Origin: Paraktedonobacter sp034438135
Lineage (GTDB): Bacteria > Chloroflexota > Ktedonobacteria > Ktedonobacterales > Ktedonobacteraceae
NCBI GenBank assembly: GCA_034438135.1
Contig: DAOTTL010000489.1
Coordinates: forward strand, 5,696-69,695
Reading direction: 5' to 3'
Length of the DNA stretch: 64,000 nt
Shown here: positions 15,896 through 25,089 of the stretch, one piece after another
Layout of the letters: each line of letters opens with the position of its first letter
How positions within the stretch are numbered: the first letter of the stretch is position 1
Made by a program: the position numbers and the translations under genes
Notes under the pieces: model-generated
Seen by the model: the letters and a program-made list of their open reading frames with translations, nothing else
Databases searched by the model: none
Told to the model about the DNA's origin: nothing

Positions 15896-17134
15896 ATGCT
15901 ACACCAGGAAAAGATCGATTCTCAGACGCGAGCGGCGGGTCCCAAATCGCCACGCCGACCAGATTTGCGCGTGCGTAGAATTATCCAGGCCAGCGTGGCC
16001 CTGGCTCTGCTGCTCTGTCTGGTGATAGGCGGCTTCTTTATCATCCATAATAATGGCGCGACCCCCACGCCTATGGTGAGTAGCGCCGCCAACAACGCGC
16101 ATGTTGCCCTCCCCAAACCCTGGTGCGCCGCGCCTGATGCCCTCTCTACCACCTTCTCCGGCACCAGCATCGCCAGCCTGGCGACCAATGATGTCTGGAG
16201 CGTGGGTTCCCAGATCATGCACTGGAATGGTTCCAGTTGGAAGACGAGCTTCACGCCTGCCTCGCCACAGGATGCCCTGCGCAGCATCGTAGAACTGGCA
16301 CGTGACGACGTCTGGGTCGTCGGTGAACAGCAGACAGACAGTATGCCTTCTCATGCCCTTGCTGTCCACTGGGATGGGACCCAATGGCAGAGCGCAACGC
16401 TTCCTGACGCGGCACAGGGCGGGAAAAACTCCCTGGTTTCTGTCTCCGGCAGCGCCGCCAACGATATCTGGGCCGTGGGTTTTGCTGTGCCACTTCAAGG
16501 ATCAATCGTTCCACTGCTGGAACACTGGAATGGCACTCAATGGAGTATTGTGCACCTGAACGCATCCACCAGCATGGAGTTGACCAGCGTCAAAGCGCTG
16601 ACAGCGCGGGACGCCTGGGCCGTTGGCTATACTTATGGAGTACGTGCGGGCAAACAGTTCGTTCAGCCCCTCACTGAGAACTGGGACGGCTCAAAATGGA
16701 GTTCGGTCATTAATCCAGATCTAAGCGCGGCAAGTGGAGGTAATCTCTACAGCATAAGTGGAGACGCGACCAACGACCTCTGGGCCGTCGGCAACCAGAA
16801 CAATGGCAGCGCACTGCTGACCGAGCACTGGAACGGGAGAGCGTGGAGCATCGTTGCTAGTCCTGCCGTACCGCCAGGCAACAGCAACTGGCTGGCCAGC
16901 GTAGTAGTTAACTCGCCGGACAGTGTCTGGGCAGTCGGCAGAGTTACCAGCAGCCAGGGTGGTTACCAATCCTTTATTGAACATTGGAACGGACTTCAAT
17001 GGCAGGCGATGCAAGATCCTACCGGCAACGCGGGTGAAATGGATGCCGTCGCGATTGTCGGCCAGCAATTCTGGGTCGTTGGCCTGCCCAGAACTGGCGG
17101 TGGCCACGCCTTTATCGAGACACTTTGCCCATAG
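15896..17134 (+). CDS. Membrane-anchored beta-propeller-like repeat protein
   Basis: 412 residues. After a basic cytoplasmic start, one membrane segment (ASVALALLLCLVIGGFFII, about residues 33-52) anchors the protein. The exterior part is about seven repeats of roughly 50 residues, each with a DVWAVG-type motif followed by HWNGTQW (examples TNDVWSVGSQIMHWNGSSW, ANDIWAVGFAVPL, TNDLWAVGNQNNG). This suggests a beta-propeller. An AGGAG lies about six bases before the ATG at 15896. It follows the lipoprotein gene closely on the same strand. Such repeats are common in Chloroflexota surface proteins; function, perhaps binding of glycan or protein, is not known. Confidence 0.78.
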   Translation: MLHQEKIDSQTRAAGPKSPRRPDLRVRRIIQASVALALLLCLVIGGFFIIHNNGATPTPMVSSAANNAHVALPKPWCAAPDALSTTFSGTSIASLATNDVWSVGSQIMHWNGSSWKTSFTPASPQDALRSIVELARDDVWVVGEQQTDSMPSHALAVHWDGTQWQSATLPDAAQGGKNSLVSVSGSAANDIWAVGFAVPLQGSIVPLLEHWNGTQWSIVHLNASTSMELTSVKALTARDAWAVGYTYGVRAGKQFVQPLTENWDGSKWSSVINPDLSAASGGNLYSISGDATNDLWAVGNQNNGSALLTEHWNGRAWSIVASPAVPPGNSNWLASVVVNSPDSVWAVGRVTSSQGGYQSFIEHWNGLQWQAMQDPTGNAGEMDAVAIVGQQFWVVGLPRTGGGHAFIETLCP

Positions 17135-17309
17135 CGCCCAAAAGATAGGCAAGAAATCTTATATGCAAGGGGCTATCAATCCCAGAATGAACCTGGCCAA
17201 TTCCGAGATGCATGTAATATTTGCCTTGTAACTCACAGGATCAGGGAAAGATTCTGGAGAACATGGAAGTTAATGGAACCAAAGCAAGAAAAGGAAAGCA
17301 AGGAAAACT

Positions 17310-18474
17310 ATGTCAGAATATCGACCTAAGCGCAAAAGTCTCTGGAAACAGAGACGCCTCTACGCAGTGTTAATCCTGCTCGCGCTGCTATTGTCAGCCG
17401 TTGTCGGGAGCCTGGCGAATATTCCCGGAGCGTACGCGGCTCACCGCACTGGCCTTCCCAGGTGCGGTCGGCTTCGGCAGCAACGCAACCGGCGGCAGCA
17501 ATAGCTCGGTCTACCACATCACTACCCTCGCGGATTCCGGCTCCGGCTCGTTCCGAGACGCAGTGAGCAAGAGCAGCCGCGTTATCGATTTCAGCGTCAG
17601 CGGATACATCGATCTTGCCTCTGCGGTAAGTGTGGCCAGCAACCTGACCATCAACGGACAGACTGCGCCAGGTATCGGCATCGGTATCATGGGCCGCGAA
17701 GTCTCCTTCAGCGGCTCGTCGAACGATATTGTGCGGAACATCCGCTTCCGACAGGGTGATCTCGACCCGGATAGCGGGAAAAGCAGTCTTAACCTGCTCA
17801 ACGCCAGCGACTTGATCTTCGAACACATATCTGTCGAGTTCGGACAGTGGAATGACATCGACAGCGTGGGTGCGAAGGACATCACGATCCAAAATTCGAT
17901 CATCGCTGATCCGATCGGCCAGCAGTTCGGCGCACACACCGAGACCGGACATTACACGTGGTACCACGACTTGTTCACCAACTCCCATAATCGCAATCTA
18001 CTGGCTAAGGACAACACGCAGTTCATCAACAATGTGGAGTATGACTACCAGGCTGGCTACACCGCTGGCGACTCCAGTGGCCATTTTTCCCATGACATGG
18101 TTGGCAACTACTTCATTACGGGGCCAGCGACCACAAATCCCTCGGACACGTACTTCCAGATGGACAACCAAGCGGTGTACCACACCGGCAACTATCTGGA
18201 CAGCACAAAAGATGGCAAGCTCAACGGGCAATCGCTCGTCCTCGGCGGCGGTGCCACCTCGTTGTCGGCACCGTGGTCCCCCACGACGAAGAGTATTCCA
18301 ACCAGTAGCGCGACGAGTGCGTATAGCTACGTAGTCGCTAATGTAGGTGCACAACCACGCGACCAGGTGGATGGTCAGGTGGCCGCCAACGTCACCTCGC
18401 TGGGCCACACCGGAAGCCTGTGGACGACCCAAAAATCAACCGGACTGAGCAACGATGGTTACGGCAACGCATGA
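17310..18474 (+). CDS. Pectate lyase-like beta-helix protein, frameshifted at the signal peptide
   Basis: The first part (17310 onward) encodes a good signal peptide (LYAVLILLALLLSAVVGSLA, ending AYAA). The mature enzyme (about 340 residues) is encoded one frame away, continuing to 18474. It starts LAFPGAVGFGSNATGG and contains VYHITTLADSGSGSFRDAVS, FEHISVEFGQWNDIDSVGAK and YHDLFTNSHNRNLLAK, typical of the right-handed parallel beta-helix of PL1-like pectate lyases. The shift is within about 17430-17460. An ORF start at 17401 would yield the enzyme without an export signal. Either the gene is a very recent pseudogene or the assembled sequence lost or gained a base. A working enzyme would cut polygalacturonate by beta-elimination outside the cell. 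The nested palindromic element lies just downstream. Confidence 0.8.
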
Positions 18475-18579
18475 GGCCCGGTTGCCGAACCCATCAGGGG
18501 TGTATGAGTCATTCCCGATTTTGATCCTTTCGGGAAACCCCTCTTTCTGTGGAAACTCGCACAGATCATTGTGAGCAAA

Positions 18580-18927
18580 TATGAGTCATCCCTCATAACT
18601 ACTCAGGTGCCCTCTGTTCGCCGCCTGCGGCGGCGAACAGAAAAGGGGTATCGAGCAACACGGGCGGGGTACCCGCCCGTGTTGCTCGATACCCCTTTTC
18701 TACCTGCGAGTTGGGGCGGTTTCGGCAGAGGGCACCTGAGTAGTTACCATCCCTCACTTTCCTGCGGCTTGCAAAGCCGCCCCACCCCCCAGAAAAGGGA
18801 AGAATAGCTGAGTTTGGAAGCAGCTTTGCTGCTTCCAAACTCAGCTATTCTTCCCTTAAAATCTGGCGGCTACGCCGCCAGAAAGAGGGTTTGCTCATTT
18901 TGCCAAAATGAGGGATGATGACTCATA
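18580..18927. repeat. Nested palindromic element 1
   Basis: Outer arms (18580-18597 with 18908-18927) contain TATGAGTCAT / ATGACTCATA. Inside are a 20-bp arm pair (18597-18616 with 18726-18745), a 30-bp perfect stem with a 3-base loop (18639-18668 / 18672-18701), and a second 30-bp perfect stem with a TTT loop (18795-18824 / 18828-18857). Three short hairpins also have 3-base loops (18617-18637, near 18763-18779, 18862-18882). As RNA it would form a multi-branched structure. A related element lies at 21337. It follows the pectate lyase gene and contains no credible gene. Confidence 0.85.
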
Positions 18928-19321
18928 CGCCACTCCTACCTTAAGGATGCCTTTTCCCGATATTCTGGAGAGATAGGACTCGTTTTGAGGGGAGAGCAAA
19001 AAGAGCTTATGGGCCTGTCGCCACTATCACGCGGCTGTACTTAAAAATATTGGCTTGCTCAGCCCTGAATTGCAAGCAAGAACAGGGATAGATATATCAT
19101 GTTATACCACTACACGTTATCTGAGAGAATCCTTTTATGATGACCTCCAAATGAGGACAATTCCATTTTCCCTTTCTCTGTTCTGTAGATGCTTTGTATG
19201 TGTCGTTAGATGCTTTGTATGTGTCGTTGCTATGCTCAGTCCAGATAACGTATGGTTATTCCGGAAAACGATCCCACAATGTTTTATGGAGATTTTTTGA
19301 GGAAGGAAAGAACAAACACCT
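18928..19321. other. Intergenic region upstream of the GH-A enzyme
   Basis: About 390 bases with no supported gene. It contains a 21-bp perfect tandem repeat (19187-19228) about 95 bases before the next start codon, in the expected promoter or leader region. Confidence 0.4.
19187..19228. repeat. 21-bp tandem repeat upstream of the GH-A enzyme
   Basis: Two identical 21-bp units, each beginning AGATGCTTTGTATG, at 19187-19207 and 19208-19228. One repeat per two helical turns would place protein sites on the same DNA face, but chance slippage is also possible. Confidence 0.85.
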
Positions 19322-21307
19322 ATGACAAGGATGTTCACCAGATTCCAGGTGGCCAGGCAGCGCAGTGTCAGCGTCGCGGGCGTGGCACTCCTATGCCTGT
19401 TAATTTCCACACTGGCAGTCGCAAATTCATTTGAAACCCCGCACGCCTTCGCGGCGACCAGTGCCCAGGTGATGATCAATGCTGGACAATCGCTGGGCCA
19501 GTTAAGTACCATAAGCAAAGGACTCAATACGGCGGTCTGGGATGGAGATCTGCTTGACAGCGCGGCCAGCAGCGCTATCAAGAACGCGGGTATCGGCATG
19601 CTACGCTTTCCCGGCGGCTCGACGTCAGATGTGTATCACTGGCAGTCGAATACGTTGGTCGCGGGTCAGGGAGGACTCGATGCCAGCAATACTTTTGACG
19701 CGTTTATGAGTATGGCTCAGTCAGTCGGCGCTCAACCTATCATTACGGCTGACTATGGTGCTGGCACGGCTGCGGAGGCTGCGGGCTGGGTGCAATACGC
19801 TAACAAAGGTGGCGCGGGTTATAACGGTCCTGTACCAACCTACGCGGGAGGTAGCAGTACCGGCCATACCTATGGCGTTAAATATTGGGAAATCGGCAAC
19901 GAGGTCTATGGTGATGGCACCTATGGTGCTGATTGGGAATACAATAACAATACCCATAGCCCGGCCACATATGCCAACAATGTCGTTGCCTATAGCAAGG
20001 CCATGAAGGCTGTCGATTCCAGCATTCAGATCGGAGCAGTGCTAACCGCGCCGGGAAACTGGCCTGACGGGGTCACTAATTCCTCCTCGCCTCAGTCCTG
20101 GAACCAGACGGTACTTTCAACCGCCTGCTCCTCAATCAATTTCGCCATTGTACACTGGTATCCTCAAAATCCAGGCAGCGAATCCGACGCAAGCCTGCTT
20201 TCCGACACCAACCAGATCGCCAGTATGGTATCAACTGTGCACTCCGAACTCTCGCAGTACTGTGGCACGCACGCCAGCGCTATCCAGATTATGGTCACTG
20301 AAACAAACTCGGTCTCTTCTGATCCTGGCAAGCAGACGGTCAGTGTGGTCAATGCGCTCTATGAAGCCGACGATTACATGGACTGGTTGGAGAATGGCGT
20401 CGCCAATGTTGATTGGTGGACTCTACATAATAACGCGGTCGCGGGCAATACCAGTTCTTCACTGTATGGGAACGCCCAGTATGGTGACTATGGTGTGCTT
20501 TCAAACAACACGTGCATCACAGGCACAGGAATTTGTGAGCCAGCAGCCAATACGCCGTTCCCTGCGTACTACGGGCTGCAAATGCTCAATGACCTGGGGC
20601 ACGCGGGGGATACAATGGTTTCCTCCTCGTCCAATCAGACCTTGATTGCGACCCACGCAGTCAGACAGGCCAATGGTGATCTGGCGGTGCTGTTAATCAA
20701 CAAAGACCCCAACAACTCCTATACTGTTGGACTCGCGCTCAATGGTTATACAGCGGGCACGAACACGACGGTCTATACCTATGGAGAGAACAGCAGCACC
20801 GTTACCTCAACGTCAGGTTCCGCTTCCAGCGTGACCATTGCCCCGTATTCGCTAACAACCGTCGTTTTAAGTCCAGGCAGTGGCGTCACACCCACGCCAA
20901 CGAGTACACCCACTTCACGACCTACCGTCGGTGTTACACCAACAACAATGCCAACCAGCACACCCACTCCGATTAGTGGGGCGTCCTGTCGTGTGCACTA
21001 CGCGGTAGTAAACCAGTGGACTGGTGGCTTTGGAGCAAGCCTGACGATCACCAATACTGGCACCACCGCCATCAACAGCTGGAGTTTGCAGTTTGCATTT
21101 CCCAATGGCCAGACCATTACGCAACTGTGGAACGGCAACTTCTCGCAAACGGGCAGCGCGGTGACTATTACAAATCTCTCGTATAACGGTTCTATAGCGG
21201 CAGGCGCAACGTTAAGCTCTGCGCCAGGCTTCAATGGTTCGGGGAGTGGCAGCAATGGTGTACCTACCAGCTTCAAGCTCAATGGTGCCACCTGCACCAC
21301 AGCTTAG
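19322..21307 (+). CDS. Secreted clan GH-A glycoside hydrolase with C-terminal CBM2
   Basis: 661 residues. Signal peptide (VAGVALLCLLISTLAVANS), then a catalytic (beta/alpha)8 domain of about 390 residues with MLRFPGGSTSDVYHW, acid/base Glu in YWEIGNEVYGDGTYG and a likely nucleophile Glu in IMVTETNSVSS. A beta-sandwich follows (to about 525), then a Thr/Pro linker, then CBM2 (VVNQWTGGFGASLTITNTG, YNGSIAAGA). The layout resembles alpha-L-arabinofuranosidases of the GH51/GH39 type, so it may strip arabinose from hemicellulose, but the exact GH family is not fixed by eye. GAGGAAGG lies somewhat far (about 15 bases) from the start. Nested palindromic element 2 lies directly downstream. Confidence 0.85.
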   Translation: MTRMFTRFQVARQRSVSVAGVALLCLLISTLAVANSFETPHAFAATSAQVMINAGQSLGQLSTISKGLNTAVWDGDLLDSAASSAIKNAGIGMLRFPGGSTSDVYHWQSNTLVAGQGGLDASNTFDAFMSMAQSVGAQPIITADYGAGTAAEAAGWVQYANKGGAGYNGPVPTYAGGSSTGHTYGVKYWEIGNEVYGDGTYGADWEYNNNTHSPATYANNVVAYSKAMKAVDSSIQIGAVLTAPGNWPDGVTNSSSPQSWNQTVLSTACSSINFAIVHWYPQNPGSESDASLLSDTNQIASMVSTVHSELSQYCGTHASAIQIMVTETNSVSSDPGKQTVSVVNALYEADDYMDWLENGVANVDWWTLHNNAVAGNTSSSLYGNAQYGDYGVLSNNTCITGTGICEPAANTPFPAYYGLQMLNDLGHAGDTMVSSSSNQTLIATHAVRQANGDLAVLLINKDPNNSYTVGLALNGYTAGTNTTVYTYGENSSTVTSTSGSASSVTIAPYSLTTVVLSPGSGVTPTPTSTPTSRPTVGVTPTTMPTSTPTPISGASCRVHYAVVNQWTGGFGASLTITNTGTTAINSWSLQFAFPNGQTITQLWNGNFSQTGSAVTITNLSYNGSIAAGATLSSAPGFNGSGSGSNGVPTSFKLNGATCTTA

Positions 21308-21336
21308 CCTGGTCACGTCACTCTTGTAGACACAGT

Positions 21337-21686
21337 TACGAGTCATGCTGCTTCTTGTACTTAAAACGGTACCTTTACTTCGCGCCGCAGGCGCGGAGCA
21401 AAGGCACCGTTTTGAGTGGTGTGGCGAGTCACCACACCACTCAAAAAACGCCAGTGAGCCGGGACGGCGAACTATCCCACCTATGAAAAGAGGATGTTGC
21501 TAACGGCAGCAAAATCAGGAATGGTAACGACTCAGGTGCCTCGTCGAAACCTCCCCACCTCATAGGAGAAAAGGCATGTCGAGCAAAACGGGCGTGGCAC
21601 GCCCGTTTTGCTCGACATGCCTTTTCTATTCGCCGCCGCAGTCGGCAGGCAGACGCCACCTGAGTCGTTACCAGGGATGACTCGTA
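21337..21686. repeat. Nested palindromic element 2
   Basis: Outer arms TACGAGTCAT (21337-21346) and ATGACTCGTA (21677-21686). Inside are an imperfect stem (21363-21413), a 15-bp perfect stem (21410-21424 / 21432-21446), and a 17-bp perfect arm pair (21522-21538 / 21657-21673) enclosing a 29-bp perfect stem with a 3-base loop (21567-21595 / 21599-21627). The long stem and the arms are clearly related to element 1 at 18580, with differences matched on both arms. It contains no credible gene. Confidence 0.85.
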
Positions 21687-21750
21687 TAGGAATCCTTTTG
21701 CGCAAGCAGCATAGTAAATCATGGCAAGGTGCTGATTAATAAGCCATATT

Positions 21751-21894
21751 AGTAAACAGAGTGGGCAGATATCATAAAAATGTTACTCTTTCCTGAGTAG
21801 GCAGTTTTATTGCCCATTATTGGTAAACAGAGTGGACAGATACCCTAAAAAAATGTTACTCTTGCCTGAGCAGGCAGTTTTATCGCTCATTATT
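21751..21894. repeat. Imperfect direct repeat, two units of about 71-73 bp
   Basis: Unit 1 (21751-21821) and unit 2 (21822-21894) share GTAAACAGAGTGG, ATGTTACTCTT and GGCAGTTTTAT, with scattered substitutions. They lie about 380 bases upstream of the GH5 gene. Each unit ends in CCATTATT or TCATTATT. A duplicated regulatory segment is plausible. Confidence 0.8.
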
Positions 21895-22277
21895 CATGAA
21901 AGAGTGTGAAAACGGTACAGTAATTTGTCTGATCCTGTAAGAGAACCGCTTCCTATCGTAAAAAATCATAAGCTCGCAGATACATGACACTGCCTGTCTA
22001 AATCATGTACAAAGAGGAAGAGCTTGTGCTTTACCGTTGCTTTTTGCAACGCAAGAAGTCCTGTAGTCAAATGGCCATCGGGATAGTGTCACCAATCAGC
22101 AATGGAGCCTGGTCCACATTTCCTAAAAGAGCATGCAATGGGCCATATCTGCCTCTATTGCACAGAGCACCAGCGTCTCATTCACCAGAGAAAGGATTGG
22201 CTCTGGCAGAGAAGAAGCGTGCTCTTCATTTTCAAAGGCACATTGATAGGTCCTGAGCCACAAGGAGGATTCACAGC
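21895..22277. other. Region upstream of the GH5 gene
   Basis: No supported gene; short plus-strand frames here lack binding sites and recognisable sequence. The GH5 ribosome binding site (AAGGAGGA) is at its right end. A promoter is expected but I could not single one out. Confidence 0.35.
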
Positions 22278-23795
22278 ATGTTTCGTCAACGCACGATGCG
22301 ACTCGCCTGTCTCTTGAGTGTATCGCTCACGATAGCTATGCTTATCGGGCTATTTGGAGCGACGCAGGCAAGAAACATACCGACTGCCTACGCGGCAAGC
22401 AACACCAGCCAGTTCCACGGCCTGAACTGGGCGAATCCGAACGACAACTTTATCACCGGCAACCTGGTCCCAGTCGGTCTATCCACATCGGACAGTTACT
22501 CGACCACGTACACGAAGGCGACCGCGGTCCTGAAAGGCTTCCAGAAACTGGGGGCCAATACGGTGCGGATGCCATTCAACGCGGCGACCGTATCCGGGTC
22601 GTGGTGGAACAGCTACACCGGAGCCATGGACGCAGCCAGCGCTCTGGGCATGAATGTGGTCCTGGCACCATGGCTGCAAGGCGGGAATATCGGCAACACC
22701 ACGTCGTTCTATAATATGTGGAATGTGGTGATCAATAAGTATGTCGGGAACAGCCACATCTACTTCGACATCATGAACGAGCCTAACGGCTACAACGCCA
22801 CCGACGAGGACAATGTCGCGGCAGCCTGGGTCGCGAACTACTCCAACGTCCCCAAGGGCCGGATCCTCGTTCCCGGCGCGTACTCAGATCAGAACCTGTG
22901 CACGGTAGGTGCCGACTCGCGCCTGAATGGCACCCTATTGTCGATCCACATCTACGGCATGTTCGGCGACTCGCATACCACCGAGTCGGCCTGGGTCACT
23001 GACTTCGAGAACGAACTCTGCGGCTACTCCAGCCGCGCAGTGCTGACGGAGTTCGGTGTGCCGATGAACACTGGCGTGAACTACGACGGTCCCAAGAACG
23101 GCAACAATAATCTGTCGTACCTGTACGCGATCACCGATACCGTGCGTAGCCTGAGCATGGGTTCGATCCTGTGGACTGGCGTCAAGCAAACCACCCAGAC
23201 GAATGGCCCTGGCCCCTGCGAGAACGCATCATGCGCGATCACATCGCTGAATGGCAGTGGCACCAACCTTTCGCTGAGCGTCACCAATCAGTCCGGCCTG
23301 GACCGCCTCCAGTATGGTTGGGGCCAGACCAGTAACGCTGGCGGTACTGGTAGTAGCAGCTTCACACCGACGGCTGGTACCCAGTACATCATAGTGAATG
23401 ACAATAGTGATCAAAACCTTGATGTAACTTCAAGGTCGAAGTCCAATGGGGGACTGATCGATCAGTGGCCCGACACTGGTGCTACGAACCAGGAGTGGAC
23501 CTTTGTCGCCGTCAATGGGGGCTACAAATTAATCAGCGTCAATAGTAGCCTGCTGCTTGATGATCCCGCTGGCAACAAAACGGAGGGAACCCAACTCGAT
23601 CAATGGAACGATACCAATGGATCGAACCAGTGGTGGAACATCGTTTCCAATAGCGATGGCTTCTACTCGCTGGCCAATCAGAGTAGCGGTCTGTATGTCG
23701 ATGTCTCGGGAAACTCAACCACTGAAGGAGCTGCCGTGATTGAGTGGCCATCGGATGGTGGTGCCAACCAGCAATGGAGCTTCATTATTGTTTAG
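22278..23795 (+). CDS. Secreted GH5 endo-glycanase with C-terminal ricin-type lectin domain
   Basis: 505 residues. The signal peptide (LLSVSLTIAMLIGLFGATQA) is followed by a GH5 barrel of about 300 residues. The acid/base Glu is in YFDIMNEPNGYN and the nucleophile Glu in VLTEFGVPMN; FHGLNWANPNDNF and NTVRMPFNAAT mark the early strands. Residues about 370-505 form a ricin-B trefoil (CBM13-like) with QxW motifs (NQEWTFVA, NQWWNIVS, NQQWSFII). GH5 enzymes cut cellulose or mannan internally, and an endo-enzyme would complete the exo-acting GH6 and GH48 pair. AAGGAGGA about eight bases before ATG fixes the start. The lectin module rather than CBM2 suggests a different substrate surface. Confidence 0.93.
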   Translation: MFRQRTMRLACLLSVSLTIAMLIGLFGATQARNIPTAYAASNTSQFHGLNWANPNDNFITGNLVPVGLSTSDSYSTTYTKATAVLKGFQKLGANTVRMPFNAATVSGSWWNSYTGAMDAASALGMNVVLAPWLQGGNIGNTTSFYNMWNVVINKYVGNSHIYFDIMNEPNGYNATDEDNVAAAWVANYSNVPKGRILVPGAYSDQNLCTVGADSRLNGTLLSIHIYGMFGDSHTTESAWVTDFENELCGYSSRAVLTEFGVPMNTGVNYDGPKNGNNNLSYLYAITDTVRSLSMGSILWTGVKQTTQTNGPGPCENASCAITSLNGSGTNLSLSVTNQSGLDRLQYGWGQTSNAGGTGSSSFTPTAGTQYIIVNDNSDQNLDVTSRSKSNGGLIDQWPDTGATNQEWTFVAVNGGYKLISVNSSLLLDDPAGNKTEGTQLDQWNDTNGSNQWWNIVSNSDGFYSLANQSSGLYVDVSGNSTTEGAAVIEWPSDGGANQQWSFIIV

Positions 23796-23942
23796 GATAG
23801 AAATAGAGGAAAAGATGCTGCCCGGTGAGCGTGGTAACTGTGCGCTGGGTATGATAGCCGATTACGCGCAGCGTTGCCGCGCACGTCAGGCAGCTGGTTG
23901 AGAGTGGCTCAAGTGTCTGGATATGACCCCTTTAGCCTTTAC

Positions 23943-24095
23943 TTAGCTCAGGGCTTCGCAAAGTTGCATTTCAGCCTTTGCCAGACCCCTCCCAAGGCAC
24001 AAAAGAGGCTCGGAGGCAGCGCGGTCGCGCTGCCTCCGAGCCTCCAAAAAGGGTGGGGAAAGAAACGACTTTTGCTAAGCCCTGTACTTAGCTAC
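23943..24095. repeat. Nested palindrome 3 downstream of GH5
   Basis: An outer imperfect pair (AGGGCTT 23950-23956 with AAGCCCT 24077-24083, extended by GCAAAGT / ACTTTTGC and TAGCT / AGCTA) encloses an 18-bp perfect GC-rich stem (24005-24022 / 24027-24044). The layout is like elements 1 and 2, but the sequence is not obviously related. It sits between GH5 and the convergent racemase gene and may end both transcripts. Confidence 0.7.
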
Positions 24096-24113
24096 AGTTC
24101 TCTATTCAACCTT

Positions 24114-24899
24114 TCAGCAAAGATCTTCCGTTCTTCTCTGGCCTCCAGCTAACACAACTATTCGTTCAGCAACTAATTGAGATGCATCCAGTATGAATAC
24201 CGACCTGTCCAGACAATACAATGAGAACAACAATGATATTTCGGTACAGGCAAGTAGTATCACATCAACTCCAGTATTGCATAAGTAAGTAAGTGCGTGT
24301 TCAACGCAAAGACACGCTGCATCCAGATCTGTCGTTCTGGATTTCACACCCTGTGCTCCATATATTGCATTCATCACTTCTTCCTGAATAGAGAGGATCG
24401 GGCAGACAACATTAATGGCATAAGGAGTGAAGGCATCCTGGTACAAATTACTGATAATGGTCCCGGTTGTCGCGAGCAGGCCAACACGTTTCACATCTTT
24501 CATCGCCCTCACGACTGCCAGTGATACTTCTTTACCCCAGTTAATAAGAGGAACATTGACCGATGCTTGTATAGCTTGATGAAAAACATTCGCAGTATTA
24601 CAAGCAATAACAAGTAAGTCAGCGCCCAATTCCTCAAGCATTCTAGCTCTAGAGATGAGTAGAGGAACCGGGCTTTCCCCTCGCCCTAATAAGAACTCTG
24701 TCCTATCAGGAATCTGGGGGTAACTATCTACGAATATACGAAGATGCTCTTGATCACATGTTGCCTGCGTGCTCTCCACAAGACGCCTATAAAAGTCTAC
24801 AGTCCCTGCTGGTCCCATGCCTCCCAGAATGCCAATGGTCTTTGTCGATTTGTCTAATTTTTGTCCCGAATCCTTCTCGTTTTGAGGAAGTATGCGCAT
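24114..24899 (-). CDS. Aspartate/glutamate racemase family protein
   Basis: 261 residues of the cofactor-independent Asp/Glu racemase superfamily. The N-terminus has IGILGGMGPAGTVDFYRRLV. The two catalytic cysteines are in VIACNTANVFH and ILLACTEISLL, as needed for two-base racemisation. The start at 24899 follows AAGGAGA by about seven bases; a frame extension to 24938 is less likely. It is the last gene of the leftward synthetase group, about 190 bases after the terminal NRPS. None of the synthetases has a recognisable epimerisation domain, so this enzyme could supply a free D-amino acid (D-Asp or D-Glu most likely). It could also serve cell-wall metabolism. Association with the cluster is inference. 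Confidence 0.88.
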   Translation of the reverse strand: MRILPQNEKDSGQKLDKSTKTIGILGGMGPAGTVDFYRRLVESTQATCDQEHLRIFVDSYPQIPDRTEFLLGRGESPVPLLISRARMLEELGADLLVIACNTANVFHQAIQASVNVPLINWGKEVSLAVVRAMKDVKRVGLLATTGTIISNLYQDAFTPYAINVVCPILSIQEEVMNAIYGAQGVKSRTTDLDAACLCVEHALTYLCNTGVDVILLACTEISLLFSLYCLDRSVFILDASQLVAERIVVLAGGQRRTEDLC

Positions 24900-25089
24900 A
24901 GATGGTCTCCTTTGTGTCTCTTCAAACGGCGGAAGCAAAACCCACTAAGATCTTATCCGAAAACCGATGATACAATGACAACAAAAACCAAAGAGGTGAA
25001 GAAGCATGGCACGGACTCATCCATGGAAAGTCAGCGATGCAACGTACATAGGACACGACCTTGTCAGCAGACTCGCTCGTTGATTAGCG

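Noticed and set aside
18595..18860. CRISPR-like repeats
   Set aside because: The repeated words are inverted arms of nested hairpins, not regularly spaced direct repeats with unique spacers.
24939..25089. Possible small gene or RNA between the terminal NRPS and the racemase
   Set aside because: Short gap with no binding site, start or hairpin that would support one.
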